Below are positions 8,670 through 17,926 of a DNA stretch of 64,000 nt, piece by piece (position 1 is the first letter of the stretch; each line of letters starts with the position of its first letter). The notes under the pieces are model-generated. The model was not told the origin of the DNA. It did no database searches and saw only the letters and a list, made by a program, of their open reading frames with translations. The stretch comes from Palsa-504 sp963744005 (GTDB lineage: Bacteria; Actinomycetota; Actinomycetes; Streptosporangiales; Streptosporangiaceae). The translations under genes were made by a program, and so were the position numbers. The stretch is taken from contig CAVURU010000001.1 of assembly GCA_963744005.1 (NCBI GenBank), positions 62,001 to 126,000 on the forward strand. Reading direction: 5' to 3'.

Positions 8670-10117
8670 TTACCCGCGGGCCTGCGGCCCGGCCGGGCTG
8701 GCCGGGGCCTCGGGCGAGTCCGGCTCGGCGTCCGGCGGGGCCAGCCGGGGCTGCAGATCGGCCGTGCTGTCCGGCACCCGCCGGTTCAGGTACACGGCCA
8801 GGAAGACCGCGATGACCGCGACCCCGGCGCCGATGAGGTAGGCCACCACGTAGTACGGGGCGTGACCGGACGTTCCCTTCCCCGCCGCCACGCCGCCCAG
8901 CACGCTCAGGCCGAGCACCGACGAGATCTGGGTGAACATGACCTGGAGGCCCGCGGCCGAGCCGTACTCCTCCGCGCTCACCGTGTTGATGAGCCGCACG
9001 GTGAGACCCGGATTGGCCACCCCCAGGGCCAGGCCGCCCAGGATCAGCCCGCCGATGAGGCCGATGATGGAGTGCTCCCAGGCGCCGAGCGCGAAGGAGC
9101 ACATGGCCAGGACCGCGAACGAGGCGCCGACCACGGGGCCGTGCCACGCCAGGTGCCGGGGCAGCCGGACCCACAGCGGCGAGGCGATGCTGTTCGACAC
9201 CGGCCGCAACGTCATGATCAGTGAGGTCAGCGACAACGACGTGCCCAGCCCCGTCTCCAGGTAGATCGGGGTGAGCAGGTACCCGCCGAAATAGCCGAAG
9301 ATCATGGCCGACAGGATGCCGATGGACAGGCAGAACGTCGGATTCCGGAAGAAGGACATCCGGATGAGGGGATAGCTGATCCGGAACTGGCGCCAGACGA
9401 AAAGCAGGAGCAGGACGAGCCCGGCGGCGAAGATCCCGCCGAGCTGCGGCGAGATCCCGCGGTCGGGCAGCTCGTTGACCACGAACAGGACAGCCAGGGT
9501 GCCGATCATGAGCAGCCCGGCGCCGAGGAGATCCACCCGGGTTCGCTGCGAGTGCGTGTCCTGGGGCAGCGTCAGCACGGCCAGCACCAGTGACACCAGG
9601 GTGATCCCGGCCTGGATGAGGAACAGCGACCGCCAGCCGAAGGCCTGCGCGAGCGGGCCGCCGATGACCAGGCCGGTGACCGGGGCGCCGGCCCCGACCA
9701 TCGACCACCAGCCGGTGGCCTTGGCTCGCTCCGAGACCGGGTAGACCCGCATGAGGAGGGCCAGCGCGGTCGGCTGCGAGGCGGCACCGAAGGTCTGCCC
9801 GACGATCCGCAGCGCGATCAGCGCGGCGGCGGTCGGCGCCACGGCCGTGGCCAGGGCGGCCACCAGCAGCCGGCCAGGCCGATCAGGAACAGCCTGCGGT
9901 GCCCGTAGGTGTCGCCCAGCTTGCCGAAGACCGGCGTGGCCACGGCCATGACCAGGAACGGGCCGGTGATGGCCCACGTCAGGACCGATGCGGGGACCCC
10001 GTAGCTGCGGGCGATCGGGGCCAGCACGACACTGAACAGGGTGACCGGGAACGAGGTGGCGAACTGGCCGGTCAGGGTAGCAGTGAGGACCACTCGCTGG
10101 CTATGGGATTCCGCCAT
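8670..10117 (-). CDS. MFS multidrug-type exporter, frameshifted
   Basis: A major facilitator of about 482 residues. The N-terminal part (start ATG 10117; MAESHSQRVVLTATL, then FGKLGDTYGHRRLFLIGLAG with the loop 2-3 MFS motif) is in one frame. From about 9873 the protein continues as LLVAALATAVAPTAAALIALRIVGQ in the next frame. Adding one G in the GGC/TGCTGG tract restores a single frame and a length divisible by three. The rest shows the usual TM helices and the motif-C-like GAGAPVTGLVIGGPLA. The DHA2-like layout suggests proton-driven efflux of small molecules at the plasma membrane. A 100-base AT-richer gap separates it from the transglutaminase-like gene. Confidence 0.8.
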
Positions 10118-10223
10118 CCGCCGACCGCCCTCCGCCGCCGCTCACTCGACGACTGCCGCGAGCCTAATTTCAGACGATTGCCGTGGTCAATAGGCCTGGC
10201 GCCTCGGGTGCTCGTTACCGCCG

Positions 10224-11036
10224 CTAACCAATGACGGCCAGGGCCGTCACGTCATCGCCGGGCAGCGGGCCCTCGGTGACCGCCGTGACCCGGGACTCAA
10301 TCAGCTCCACGGCGCCACCGTAGGACGACAGGAACGCCGTGTCGGCCGCGTCCCGCCCGGTGGTGATCCGGACCAGGCTGGCCCGCGGGGCGAGCAGCGT
10401 GGCGTCCACGACGTGCCATTGCCCGCCGACCAGCGCCTCGGCCACCGCGTGGAAATCCATCGGATCCAGGCCGGGGGCGTAGACGGCCGCCAGCCGGGCC
10501 GGGACGTCGAGGGCCCGCAGCAGGGCCACGACCAGGTGAGCGTAGTCCCGGCACACGCCTTCCCGCTGCAGCAGGGTCTGCACGGCGCCGTCGGTCGGCC
10601 TGCTGCTGCCCGGAACATAGCTCAGCCGCGTGCCGACCCAGGACGAGACGGCCGCCAGCAGTTCCGGGCCGGCGCCCAGGCCGCCGAACTCGCTGCGGGC
10701 CACGGCGGCCAGCCGGTCCGATTCGGCGTACCGGCTTGGCCGCAGGAACACGATGCGGTCCGCCGGGCTGGGCTCCGGCGGAGCCCAGAACCCGGTGACG
10801 GTGGCGTGGTACTCGATGGTGGCCGGGCCCGGATCCAGCCGTACCAGGTGGGCGCGCTCGTCCCGGCCCATGGCCACGTCGGTCACCGGGACCGCAGTCC
10901 CGTCGCGGCGGACGGTCAGCTCCTCGCCGCTGCGCCGCCCGGCTGGTCCGGCCACCGCGAGCTGCAGGACCAGCTCGGCGGGCCCAGCGGCCCGCACGAC
11001 GAGATGAGCGCCGACCCGGCGCGGCGAAATATCCAT
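10224..11036 (-). CDS. Transglutaminase-like superfamily protein
   Basis: A 270-residue soluble protein. The N-terminal half is a beta-rich domain typical of bacterial transglutaminase-like proteins (residues 1-100). The C-terminal half holds the papain-like triad: Cys in EGVCRDYAHLV (about 160), His in MDFHAVAEAL (about 193), Asp in WHVVDATL (about 208). Family members act as proteases or amidases rather than cross-linkers in many bacteria; the substrate here is unknown. Start ATG 11036 has only a weak AAGG. It is divergently arranged with the PPOX-type gene and may share its promoter region. Confidence 0.85.
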   Translation of the reverse strand: MDISPRRVGAHLVVRAAGPAELVLQLAVAGPAGRRSGEELTVRRDGTAVPVTDVAMGRDERAHLVRLDPGPATIEYHATVTGFWAPPEPSPADRIVFLRPSRYAESDRLAAVARSEFGGLGAGPELLAAVSSWVGTRLSYVPGSSRPTDGAVQTLLQREGVCRDYAHLVVALLRALDVPARLAAVYAPGLDPMDFHAVAEALVGGQWHVVDATLLAPRASLVRITTGRDAADTAFLSSYGGAVELIESRVTAVTEGPLPGDDVTALAVIG

Positions 11037-11136
11037 CCTTGCAGTCTGGCCGTCCCGGCCCGCCGGATTGACCGGAATTCTGATAGATCTGGAACAACTG
11101 CGGGACTGGCCCGCGCCGGAGAGCTAGGGGTAGGTC

Positions 11137-11607
11137 ATGGCTGAGGCACGGCGGTCGGTGCGCATGAGCGAGGACGAGGCGTGGCAGATGCTCGAGCAGT
11201 CGGTCAACGGGATCCTGACCACGCTGCGCCGTGACGGCCGGCCGGTCAGCCTGCCCATCTGGTACGCGGTCCTGGACCGGCGGATCTACATCAACACCCG
11301 CGGTAAGAAGGTGGACCGGGCCCGGAACGATCCGCGCTGCTCATTCCTGGTCGAGGCGGGCGAGCGCTGGGGGGACCTGCGCGCCGTCCACCTGGAATGC
11401 ACCGTCGCGGTCATCGAGCCGGACCCGGACCTGAACCAGCGGATCAGCGCGGCCCTGGACGCCAAGTACGCCGCCCTGCGGGTGGCCCGCTCGGCCATGC
11501 CGGCCGCCACGCAGCAGCGGTACGCGCAACTGGAGGGCGCCGTCCTGGAGCTCATCCCGGACGGGAAGATGCTGACCTGGGACAACCGTCACCTGGGACT
11601 GGGCTGA
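11137..11607 (+). CDS. PPOX-class (F420/flavin-dependent) oxidoreductase
   Basis: A 156-residue split-barrel protein of the pyridoxamine-5'-phosphate-oxidase superfamily, in the actinobacterial F420-type branch. Visible features are GILTTLRRDGRPVSLPIWY in strands 1-2, the cofactor-contacting INTRGKKVDRARNDPRCSFLVE, and the C-terminal LTWDNRH. Such enzymes use reduced F420 or FMN to reduce small molecules or act as haem or biliverdin reductases; which applies here cannot be told. Start ATG 11137 has GGGGTAGG upstream. It converges on the VOC gene. Confidence 0.8.
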   Translation: MAEARRSVRMSEDEAWQMLEQSVNGILTTLRRDGRPVSLPIWYAVLDRRIYINTRGKKVDRARNDPRCSFLVEAGERWGDLRAVHLECTVAVIEPDPDLNQRISAALDAKYAALRVARSAMPAATQQRYAQLEGAVLELIPDGKMLTWDNRHLGLG

Positions 11608-11633
11608 GGGTCCGGCGCGGACGGCAGGCCGGG

Positions 11634-12038
11634 CTAGGCCTGCTCGAAGCGGAGCATGTTGCCGGCCGGGTCGCGGACGGCGAAGTCGCGGACGCCCCAG
11701 AACTGGCTGGCAGGCTCCTGCAGCACCTCGACTCCGGGCGTGGCGGTGATCTTGTCGAAGGTCGCGTCGAGGTTGTCGCAGCGGAGCTGGATCATGGGCA
11801 GCACGCCCTTGGCCAGCAGGGCGGCCAGCGCGTCGCCGTCCTCCTGGGACCGGCCCGCGTGCGGCTCCGACAGCACGAGCTGGATCTCGGGCTGGCTCTC
11901 CAGGCCGAGGGTCAGCCAGCGGAACCCGCCGTTGGCGACCTCGTTGCGCACGGTCAGGCCGAGAGTGTCACGGTAGAAGACAAGAGCGGCGTCCATGTCG
12001 TCCACAGTGACGTGCACGCCGGCCAGTGAAGTGGTCAT
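11634..12038 (-). CDS. VOC-superfamily (glyoxalase/bleomycin-resistance fold) protein
   Basis: A 134-residue protein with paired beta-alpha-beta-beta-beta modules: GVHVTVDDMDAALVFYRDTLGL at the start and WGVRDFAVRDPAGNMLRFEQA at the end. The metal-site positions (His in the first strand, Glu in MLRFEQ) are present. It lies 49 bases downstream of an AraC-type regulator on the same strand. This AraC-VOC pairing is common in actinobacteria and suggests the regulator controls this gene. The substrate is unknown; detoxification or antibiotic binding are the usual roles. Confidence 0.85.
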   Translation of the reverse strand: MTTSLAGVHVTVDDMDAALVFYRDTLGLTVRNEVANGGFRWLTLGLESQPEIQLVLSEPHAGRSQEDGDALAALLAKGVLPMIQLRCDNLDATFDKITATPGVEVLQEPASQFWGVRDFAVRDPAGNMLRFEQA

Positions 12039-12087
12039 GTGCTGATGCTAGGCGGGCGGCGGACCGAGCCGCTTCTTAGAAACTGCT

Positions 12088-12504
12088 CTATCGTGTCGCC
12101 GCGGTCCCGGTCCGGCGCGGCCGGGTCAAGACCATGGCCTGGCAGGGGGACATGCCGCGGAGCTCGTCGTGGTTGCGCGCCCGGTACATGGACGGCGTCT
12201 CGCCCACCAGCTCGGTGAACCGGGCGGAGAACGAGCCGAGGCTGGTACAGCCCACGGCGAAGCACACGTCCGTCACGCTCAGGTCGCCCCGGCGGAGCAG
12301 GGCCTTGGCCCGCTCGATGCGCCGGGTCATCAGGTAGGAGTAGGGCGTCTCGGAGTACGCCTCGCGGAAGCGGCGGCTGAAATGCGCGGTGGACATCAGC
12401 GCGGTACGGGCCAGGGCGGCCACGTCGAGCGGCTGGGCGTACTCGCGGTCCATCCGGTCGCGAGCCCGGCGCAGCCGGCGAAGCTCGCCGAGGTCTGCGT
12501 TCAT
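12088..12504 (-). CDS. AraC-family transcriptional regulator (short, DNA-binding domain only)
   Basis: A 138-residue protein starting at ATG 12504 with GGAGAG five bases upstream, preferred over an unsupported start at 12558. It is almost only the double helix-turn-helix: first HTH around LDVAALARTALMSTAHFSRRF, second around LSVTDVCFAVGCTSLGSFSARF, with the canonical VGETPSMYR tail. There is no ligand-binding domain, so signal sensing is not evident. It is co-directional with the VOC gene downstream and probably regulates that pair. Confidence 0.85.
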   Translation of the reverse strand: MNADLGELRRLRRARDRMDREYAQPLDVAALARTALMSTAHFSRRFREAYSETPYSYLMTRRIERAKALLRRGDLSVTDVCFAVGCTSLGSFSARFTELVGETPSMYRARNHDELRGMSPCQAMVLTRPRRTGTAATR

Positions 12505-12697
12505 CTGCTCTCCGGTCGCCGTCCCGAGGCCAGCCAGGGCTGTCCTGCCTCCGGTCATCCGGCCCGGCCGCGGTCATCGCATGCCGGACTGACCTTTTCA
12601 CCTTACCGGACCTGCGCCCGGGCGCTCTTGAGGCGATCTGCTGGAACGGCCATAGTGGGATTCGTCAGGCAGTCCCAGCAGAACAGAGAGGTTCCGG

Positions 12698-13515
12698 ATG
12701 GCCACCAAGACGTTCGAGCTCGTCAGCTACGAGAAGTCGAACCGGATCGCATGGATCACGATCAACAACGAAGCCCGGATGAACGCGCTCAGCACCGGGG
12801 TGATGAACGGCCTGTACGACGCCTTCGAGGAAGTCGACCACGACGACGAGGTGCTGGTGGCCGTGCTCACCGGGCCGGCGGCCGGGCCTTCTGCGCCGGC
12901 GCCGACCTGCGGCAGCTGACCGAGCGGGACCAGGCGGGCGGGGTCGGGTCCCAGGCGAACATCAAGAACGGGCTGGAGCGGCCGACGCGGACCCTCAAGC
13001 CGATCATCGCGGCGGTCGACGGGTACGCCCTGGCGGGCGGGATGCAGCTGTCCGCCCGGTGCGACTTCCGGATCGCCACGGCCAAGTCCACCTTCGGGAT
13101 GCCCGAGCCGCTGCGCAGCCTGGTCCCCATCAACATGATGGACACCCTGGAGCTGGGCTTCGTCCCGCTCGGCAACGCGCTGTGGATCATCTTGTCCGGC
13201 GAGCACCTGTCCGCTGAGGAAGCGCACCGGATCGGGTTCGTGCAGTGGATCGTGCCCGACCGCGACGCCATGATGGCCGAGGCCGAGAAGCGGGCCGAGA
13301 TCCTCAAGCTGTGCGCGCCGCTGGCCGTGCAGGCCCTCAAGAACGGCGTGCACCTGCACATGAACCCGCCCACCCCGCCCACCGGGGTCACCCTGCTGGA
13401 GCACCTGAGGGAAGTCAACGGCCCCTGGTACAAGAAGGTGGACGAGAGCGAAGACCGGCTCGAGGGGCCGAAGGCCTTTGCCGAGAAGCGCGCACCGAAC
13501 TGGAAGGGTCGCTAG
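12698..13515 (+). CDS. Crotonase (enoyl-CoA hydratase/isomerase family), copy 1, frameshifted
   Basis: A 272-residue crotonase after adding one base. The start ATG 12698 has GAGAGG 9 bases upstream. At about 12873 the sequence ACC-GGG-CCGGCGG lacks one G compared with the paralogue at 13641-14459, which has GGGG. With the G restored, both reading frames give VLTGAGGRAFCAGADLR and both genes are exactly 819 bases. The oxyanion-hole region (CAGADLR, GYALAGG) and the PEP glutamate are present. The second catalytic Glu of classical hydratases seems replaced by Trp in ALWIIL (tentative alignment), so an isomerase or thioesterase-like activity is possible. The pair is tail to tail. Confidence 0.85.
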
Positions 13516-13572
13516 CCGGTCACCGCCATCGCCGGGGCCTGCTCTTAGGCACCCAGGTCAGGCCGGAGCGAA

Positions 13573-13609
13573 GCCGCCGGTCTCCCGGTCAGCCGGGAGA
13601 GCCGGCGGC
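13573..13609. terminator. Hairpin between convergent crotonase genes
   Basis: GCCGCCGG-TCTCCCGG pairs with CCGGGAGA-GCCGGCGGC with one bulge and a 4-base loop, midway between the two convergent genes. It probably ends transcription from both sides. Confidence 0.65.
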
Positions 13610-13640
13610 TCTTGATCATCAACGGCCGGTCGGCGCGAGC

Positions 13641-14459
13641 TCAGCGGCCTTTCCAGTTGGGGGCTCGCTTCTCGGCGAACGCCTTCGGGCCCTCGAGCCG
13701 GTCCTCGCTCGCGTCGACCTTGGCGTACCAGGGCCCGTTGACCTCGCGGAGGTGCTCCAGCAGGGTGACGCCCTCGGGCGGGGTGGGCGGGTTCATGTGC
13801 AGGTGGACGCCGTTCTTCAGCGCCTTGACGGCCAGCGGCGCGCACAGCTTGAGGATCTCGGCCCGCTTCTCGGCCTCGGCCATCATGGCGTCGCGGTCGG
13901 GCACGATCCACTGCACGAACCCGATCCGGCGGGCTTCCTCGGCGGAGAAGTGCTCGCCGGCCAGGATGATCCACAGCGCGTTGCCCAGGGACACGAAGCC
14001 CAGCTCCATCGTGTCCATCGAGTTGATGGGGACCAGGCTGCGCAGCGGCTCGGGCATCCCGAAGGTGGACTTGGCCGTGGCGATCCGGAAGTCGCACCGG
14101 GCGGACAGCTGCATCCCGCCCGCCAGGGCGTACCCGTCGACCGCGCCGATGACCGGCTTGAGCGTCTGGCCGACCCGGCGCAGGCCGCTCTTGGCCGCCT
14201 GTGGTGTTCCCACCGCGATGGTCTGGTCCCGCTCGGTCATCTCGCGCAGGTCGGCGCCGGCGCAGAAGGCCCGGCCGCCGGCCCCGGTCAGGACGATGAC
14301 CAGGACGTCGTCGTCGTTGTCCGCTTCCTCGAAGCTGTCATGCAGGCCGTTCTGGACCCCGGTGCTGAGCGCGTTCATCCGGGCTTCGTTGTTGATCGTG
14401 ATCCAGGCGATCCGGTTCGACTTCTCGTAGCTGACGAGCTCAAACGTCTTCGTGGCCAT
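13641..14459 (-). CDS. Crotonase (enoyl-CoA hydratase/isomerase family), copy 2, intact
   Basis: A 272-residue intact paralogue of the gene at 12698. Start ATG 14459 is chosen because it aligns with copy 1 and has GAGAGG upstream; five extra codons upstream lack support. The CoA-binding and oxyanion motifs are FCAGADLRE (66-73) and GYALAGGMQLSARCDFRIA (109-127). The first catalytic Glu is E137 in GMPEP. The expected second Glu position appears to be W163. Acyl-CoA substrate is unknown. Divergence from copy 1 is concentrated around residues 78-100, next to the acyl pocket, which hints at a different substrate. Confidence 0.85.
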   Translation of the reverse strand: MATKTFELVSYEKSNRIAWITINNEARMNALSTGVQNGLHDSFEEADNDDDVLVIVLTGAGGRAFCAGADLREMTERDQTIAVGTPQAAKSGLRRVGQTLKPVIGAVDGYALAGGMQLSARCDFRIATAKSTFGMPEPLRSLVPINSMDTMELGFVSLGNALWIILAGEHFSAEEARRIGFVQWIVPDRDAMMAEAEKRAEILKLCAPLAVKALKNGVHLHMNPPTPPEGVTLLEHLREVNGPWYAKVDASEDRLEGPKAFAEKRAPNWKGR

Positions 14460-14630
14460 GGCGGAACCTCTCAAAGATCAGCAAGCGGCACTTGTTAGGC
14501 ACACTAATCTTCACGGCGAGCCGCCTCAAGAGTGCCGCCCCGGCCCGGGGCCGGGCCGCCGCCGGGCCGGCCGGAGACGGTCATAGCGGACACAGATGAC
14601 GAACAAGGTCAATAGGCACTCAATGACTAG

Positions 14631-14656
14631 ATGTGACGGTATATGCGCGGTCACAT
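14631..14656. promoter_or_regulatory. Inverted repeat ATGTGAC-N12-GTCACAT, likely operator
   Basis: Perfect 7-base arms (14631-14637 and 14650-14656) around an AT-containing spacer (GGTATATGCGCG), 62 bases before the MFS start and between divergent genes. It looks like a dimeric repressor site. The spacer is too long for a CRP box. The binding protein is unknown. Confidence 0.5.
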
Positions 14657-14717
14657 GGGGCCATTTCGGGGCTAAAGCGTGGCCGCACGGTTGCACGTAG
14701 CGACCGCCCGGCGGTGA

Positions 14718-16083
14718 ATGGTGGCTACGGCGCGGCTCGGACCGAAGAAGCCGCCGTGCGGGGACACGAGGATCTTGACCGCCAGCTCAGCTACGGCACA
14801 CCGGCAGGCTGAAGCAAGCCTCTGGCGCCTCCGCCCGGCAGGGCAGTCGGCCCGCAGGCCGGCCGCCCCGTCGTCGCGGGCCACGTTCGGCGCCATCTTC
14901 GCGGTACGCGAGTTCCGCGCGCTGTGGCTCTCGGTCCTGCTGTCCTCGGCGGGAGACCGGCTGGCCCTCGTCGCCCTGGCCGTGCTGGTCTACGAGCGCA
15001 CCGGGTCGCCGCTGCTGGCGGCGCTGGCGTATTCCGCCGGCTACCTGCCCTGGGTGATCGGCGGCCTGTTCCTGGCCGACCTGGCTGACCGCCGTCCGCG
15101 CCGCACCGTGATGGTGGCCTGTGATGTGGCGCGCGCTCTCCTCGTCGCCGCCATGGCCGTGCCGGCCGTGCCCGTCACCGCCGTGGTGGGCCTGCTGTTC
15201 GCGGCCACCATGTTCGCGTCGCCGTCGGAGTCGGCCCGGGCCTCGATGACCCCTGGCATCCTGCCGGGCGAGCGCTACGCCCTCGGCGCGGCGGTCATCC
15301 AGACGACCTACCTGACCGCCGAGGTGGCGGGCGCGGCCGCCGGAGGCACCGCGGTGTCCTTCCTCGGCGTCCGGCCTTCGCTGCTCATCGACGCGGTGAC
15401 GTTCGCGGTCTCGGCCCTGCTCATCGGCCTCGGCACCCAGGCCCGGCCGGCCGCCGCCCGGGCCGCGGCCGGGCTGGGCTCGCCGCTGGCCCGGGCCGCG
15501 GCCGGCCTCTCGGCTGGTCTTCGGCGACCGGGCCCTGCGCACCCTGGTCCTGCTCGGCTGGCTGATCGTCCTGTACTCGATCCCGCAGGGCATCGCCGCC
15601 CCCTACACGGCCCGGCTCGGTGGCGGCCCGGTGGCCACCGGCTTGGTGCTGGCGTCCACGGCGGCGGCCACGGCCATCACCACGCCCTTGTTCGGCCGGT
15701 TCGTCAGCCCCAGCCGGCGTGCCGCGCTGATGGGCCCGCTGGCAGGCGCCGCCGGAGCCGCGCTCGTCCTGACAGCGTTCCGCCCGGGCCTGGCCGCGTC
15801 GCTGGTCATCTTCTCGGTCGCGGCCGCCTCCGGCGCCTACCAGCTCGCGGTGAACACCGCCTTCGTGAGCCGGGTGCCGGATGAGCGCCGCGCCCAGGCC
15901 TTCGGCATCGCCAGCATGGGAGTGGTGGTGGCGCAGGGAATCGCCTTCGTGGCGGCCGGCGCGGCCGCGGAAGTGGTGAGCCCGGCCACGGTCATCGCCG
16001 CGGGCGGCGGGATAGGCGCCGCGGCCGCGGCCGGGCTGACGCTGAGCTGGCGCCGGGTCCAGTTTGCCGCCGCTTGCCATTAA
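14718..16083 (+). CDS. MFS transporter, frameshifted
   Basis: A major facilitator of about 454 residues (start uncertain: ATG 14718 gives about 54 residues before the first recognisable segment FGAIFAVREFRALWLSVLLSSAGD). Helices and loop motif DLADRRPRRTVMVACD are clear up to about 15505. There the family-like sequence moves to the next frame: GL, then RLVFGDRALRTLVLLGWLIVLYS. Removing one T at about 15510 (CTCTCGG to CTCCGG) restores one frame and a length divisible by three. The closest resemblance is to the enterobactin-exporter-like/MFS_3 group with 12 helices. The substrate is unknown. A palindrome upstream suggests local repression. Confidence 0.75.
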
Positions 16084-16227
16084 AAGGGCATTTCCGGGAA
16101 TTCTTATACGATTTATCCAGCCAATCGGATTCCCTGAAAATATCGCCGGGCGGCTTATTGTCTCACCGTCTGGATCCTGTTATTTTTGGCTCTCCCGAAA
16201 AGGCAACCCTGGAGGTATACGGTCTTC

Positions 16228-16629
16228 ATGCTGCGCCGAATATTTGTGATCGCCGCCTCGGCCGCGATGCTCGCCGTCAGCGCCCTGCCGGCCTACGCGG
16301 CCCCGCAGGCGAGCACGCATAAGCTCTCCTTCCCGGCCGCCAGGGGGATTGCTGAATCGGGCACATATATCAAATACGGCAAGTACGTACAGATTCACGT
16401 CTGCGCCAGGAGCACCTCGAAGAGCAACTTCGCGGTGGGCGCCGTGGTGGTCGGCACGAGTGCCAGCGGCCGCAGCCAGGGCAACCTCGGGGCCGTCGCC
16501 ATCGGCTACAACCAGGTGGTCTGCCGGTCCGGCCGGATCCCGTACACCTCCCACCTCAAGACCTACGTCTTCATCGCCAACAGCCACGGGTACATCTCCT
16601 ACCGCAGCGGCTACAAGAAGATCTACTGA
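16228..16629 (+). CDS. Small secreted protein, unknown
   Basis: A 133-residue protein with a classical Sec signal peptide (MLRRIFVIAASAAMLAVSALPAYA; cleavage after AYA). The mature part is a compact beta-rich domain with two Cys (HVCARS and VVCRSG), probably disulphide-linked, and many Gly, Ser, Tyr and Lys. No enzyme motif is visible. Start ATG 16228 has GGAGG 12 bases upstream; an earlier in-frame start would hide the signal peptide. The 140 bases upstream are unusually AT-rich for this chromosome. A strong hairpin follows. Confidence 0.75.
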   Translation: MLRRIFVIAASAAMLAVSALPAYAAPQASTHKLSFPAARGIAESGTYIKYGKYVQIHVCARSTSKSNFAVGAVVVGTSASGRSQGNLGAVAIGYNQVVCRSGRIPYTSHLKTYVFIANSHGYISYRSGYKKIY

Positions 16630-16650
16630 GTCGCGGCCTGACGGCCTGAC

Positions 16651-16681
16651 GGCGGCCGGACCCCTCCTGGGTCCGGCCGCC
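16651..16681. terminator. Hairpin terminator
   Basis: A perfect 13-bp stem (GGCGGCCGGACCC and complement) with loop CTCCT, 22 bases after the stop of the secreted-protein gene. Confidence 0.75.
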
Positions 16682-16886
16682 GCCGCATGACCAGGCCATG
16701 CCGACGGCCGGTCCCGGCCACCGAGATCCTCGTCACGTTCCCGGGGCAGGCCGCCCCGGCCCGTTCGGGAAAATGGCCGGAAAAGCCGCTGATTACCGTT
16801 TCCCCGGGCCGGGACATATCGTCATCAGGCGTGCCGGGCTCCGCGCAGCCCGGCCTTCCCGGCCGCCGGCAAGGTAGCGTCAAGGT

Positions 16887-17858
16887 ATGCGACTCGGGGT
16901 GCTCGACGTGGGCTCCAACACGGTGCACCTGCTGGTAGTGGACGCCCACACCGGTGCCCGGCCCATCCCGGCCTTCTCTCACAAGGCTGAGCTCAAGCTG
17001 GCCGATCACCTGGATGACCAGGCGTCGCTGTCCGCCCCGGGCGAGCGCAGCCTCACCGACGTGGTGGCCGAGGCGTTGCGCATCGCCGAGGACAAGGGCG
17101 TCGAGGACCTCATCGCGTTCGCCACCTCCGCCGTCCGGGAGGCCAGGAACGGCGAAGAGGTGCTGGCCCGGATCCACGACCAGACCGGCGCCCAGATCAA
17201 CGTGATGACCGGCCACGAAGAGGCGCGGCTGACGTTCCTGGCCGCCCGCCGCTGGTTCGGCTGGTCGTCCGGCCGGCTGCTGATCATCGACATCGGCGGC
17301 GGATCGCTCGAAGTTGCCTCCGGCATCGACGAGGAGCCGGATGCCGTGGCCTCCCTCCCGCTGGGCGCGAGCCGCCTGACCCGGGACTGGCTCACCGGAG
17401 ACCCGCCGTCGCCGGGAGACCTCCGCCGGCTCCGCAAGTACGTGCGGGCCCAGATCGCCCGGGAGATCGGCGGGATGCTCCGGCAGGGACCTCCCGATCA
17501 TGTGGTCGGGACGTCCAAGACCTTCCGCCAGCTGGCCCGGATCGCCGGCGCCGCCCCGTCCGGCGAGGGTCCCTACGTCAAGCGGGTCCTCAAGCACGCC
17601 GACGTGGCCGCGCTGGCCGAGCGGCTGCCCCGGATGTCACAGGCCGAGCGGTCCCGGCTGCCCGGCGTCTCGGTCGGCCGGGTGGCCCAGCTCCCGGCCG
17701 GCGCCCTGGTGGCTGACGCCACCCTCGAACTGCTGCAAGTCGATCAGCTGGAACTGTGCCCCTGGGCCCTGCGCGAGGGGGTCATCCTGAGGCGCCTGGA
17801 CATGCTGGCTCAAGGCCTCGGAGACGACGGCACCCGGCCCGCGGCCGCCGCTGGATAG
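16887..17858 (+). CDS. Ppx/GppA phosphatase family (exopolyphosphatase-like)
   Basis: A 323-residue actin-like ATPase-fold phosphatase. Motifs: phosphate 1 LGVLDVGSNTVHLLVVD (3-19), catalytic-Glu region around ATSAVREARNGEE (89-101), and phosphate 2 IIDIGGGSLEVA (about 133-144). It is the short actinobacterial form, without the C-terminal HD-like domain of E. coli Ppx/GppA. Family members hydrolyse polyphosphate or pppGpp; short actinobacterial Ppx proteins mainly act on polyphosphate. Starts at ATG 16887. The stop codon lies in the loop of a long terminator hairpin. Confidence 0.85.
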   Translation: MRLGVLDVGSNTVHLLVVDAHTGARPIPAFSHKAELKLADHLDDQASLSAPGERSLTDVVAEALRIAEDKGVEDLIAFATSAVREARNGEEVLARIHDQTGAQINVMTGHEEARLTFLAARRWFGWSSGRLLIIDIGGGSLEVASGIDEEPDAVASLPLGASRLTRDWLTGDPPSPGDLRRLRKYVRAQIAREIGGMLRQGPPDHVVGTSKTFRQLARIAGAAPSGEGPYVKRVLKHADVAALAERLPRMSQAERSRLPGVSVGRVAQLPAGALVADATLELLQVDQLELCPWALREGVILRRLDMLAQGLGDDGTRPAAAAG

Positions 17859-17880
17859 CGGCGGCCGCGGGCCGGGTGCC
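17829..17880. terminator. 24-bp perfect-stem terminator that contains a stop codon
   Basis: Perfect 24-bp arms (GGCACCCGGCCCGCGGCCGC...) with a GGAT tetraloop. The TAG stop of the Ppx gene spans the loop and right arm (17856-17858). It serves two convergent genes. Confidence 0.8.
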
Positions 17881-17926
17881 TGAGTCTGGCCGGCCCGCCC
17901 GCGACCGGGCGCACCGAGCCCGGACG

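Larger units (their letters stand above)
12698..14459. repeat. Tail-to-tail inverted duplication of a crotonase gene
   Basis: Two 819-base genes (12698-13515 once repaired, and 14459-13641 on the other strand) face each other across 125 bases. By eye the proteins are roughly 85-90% identical, with long identical blocks (residues 1-34, 113-146, and most of 180-272). The divergence is focused at residues 78-100. The arrangement is a large inverted repeat that could recombine or confuse assembly. Confidence 0.85.

Noticed and set aside
14631..14656. CRP-like site (TGTGA...TCACA)
   Set aside because: The spacing between half sites is 14, not 6, so it is kept only as an unassigned palindrome.
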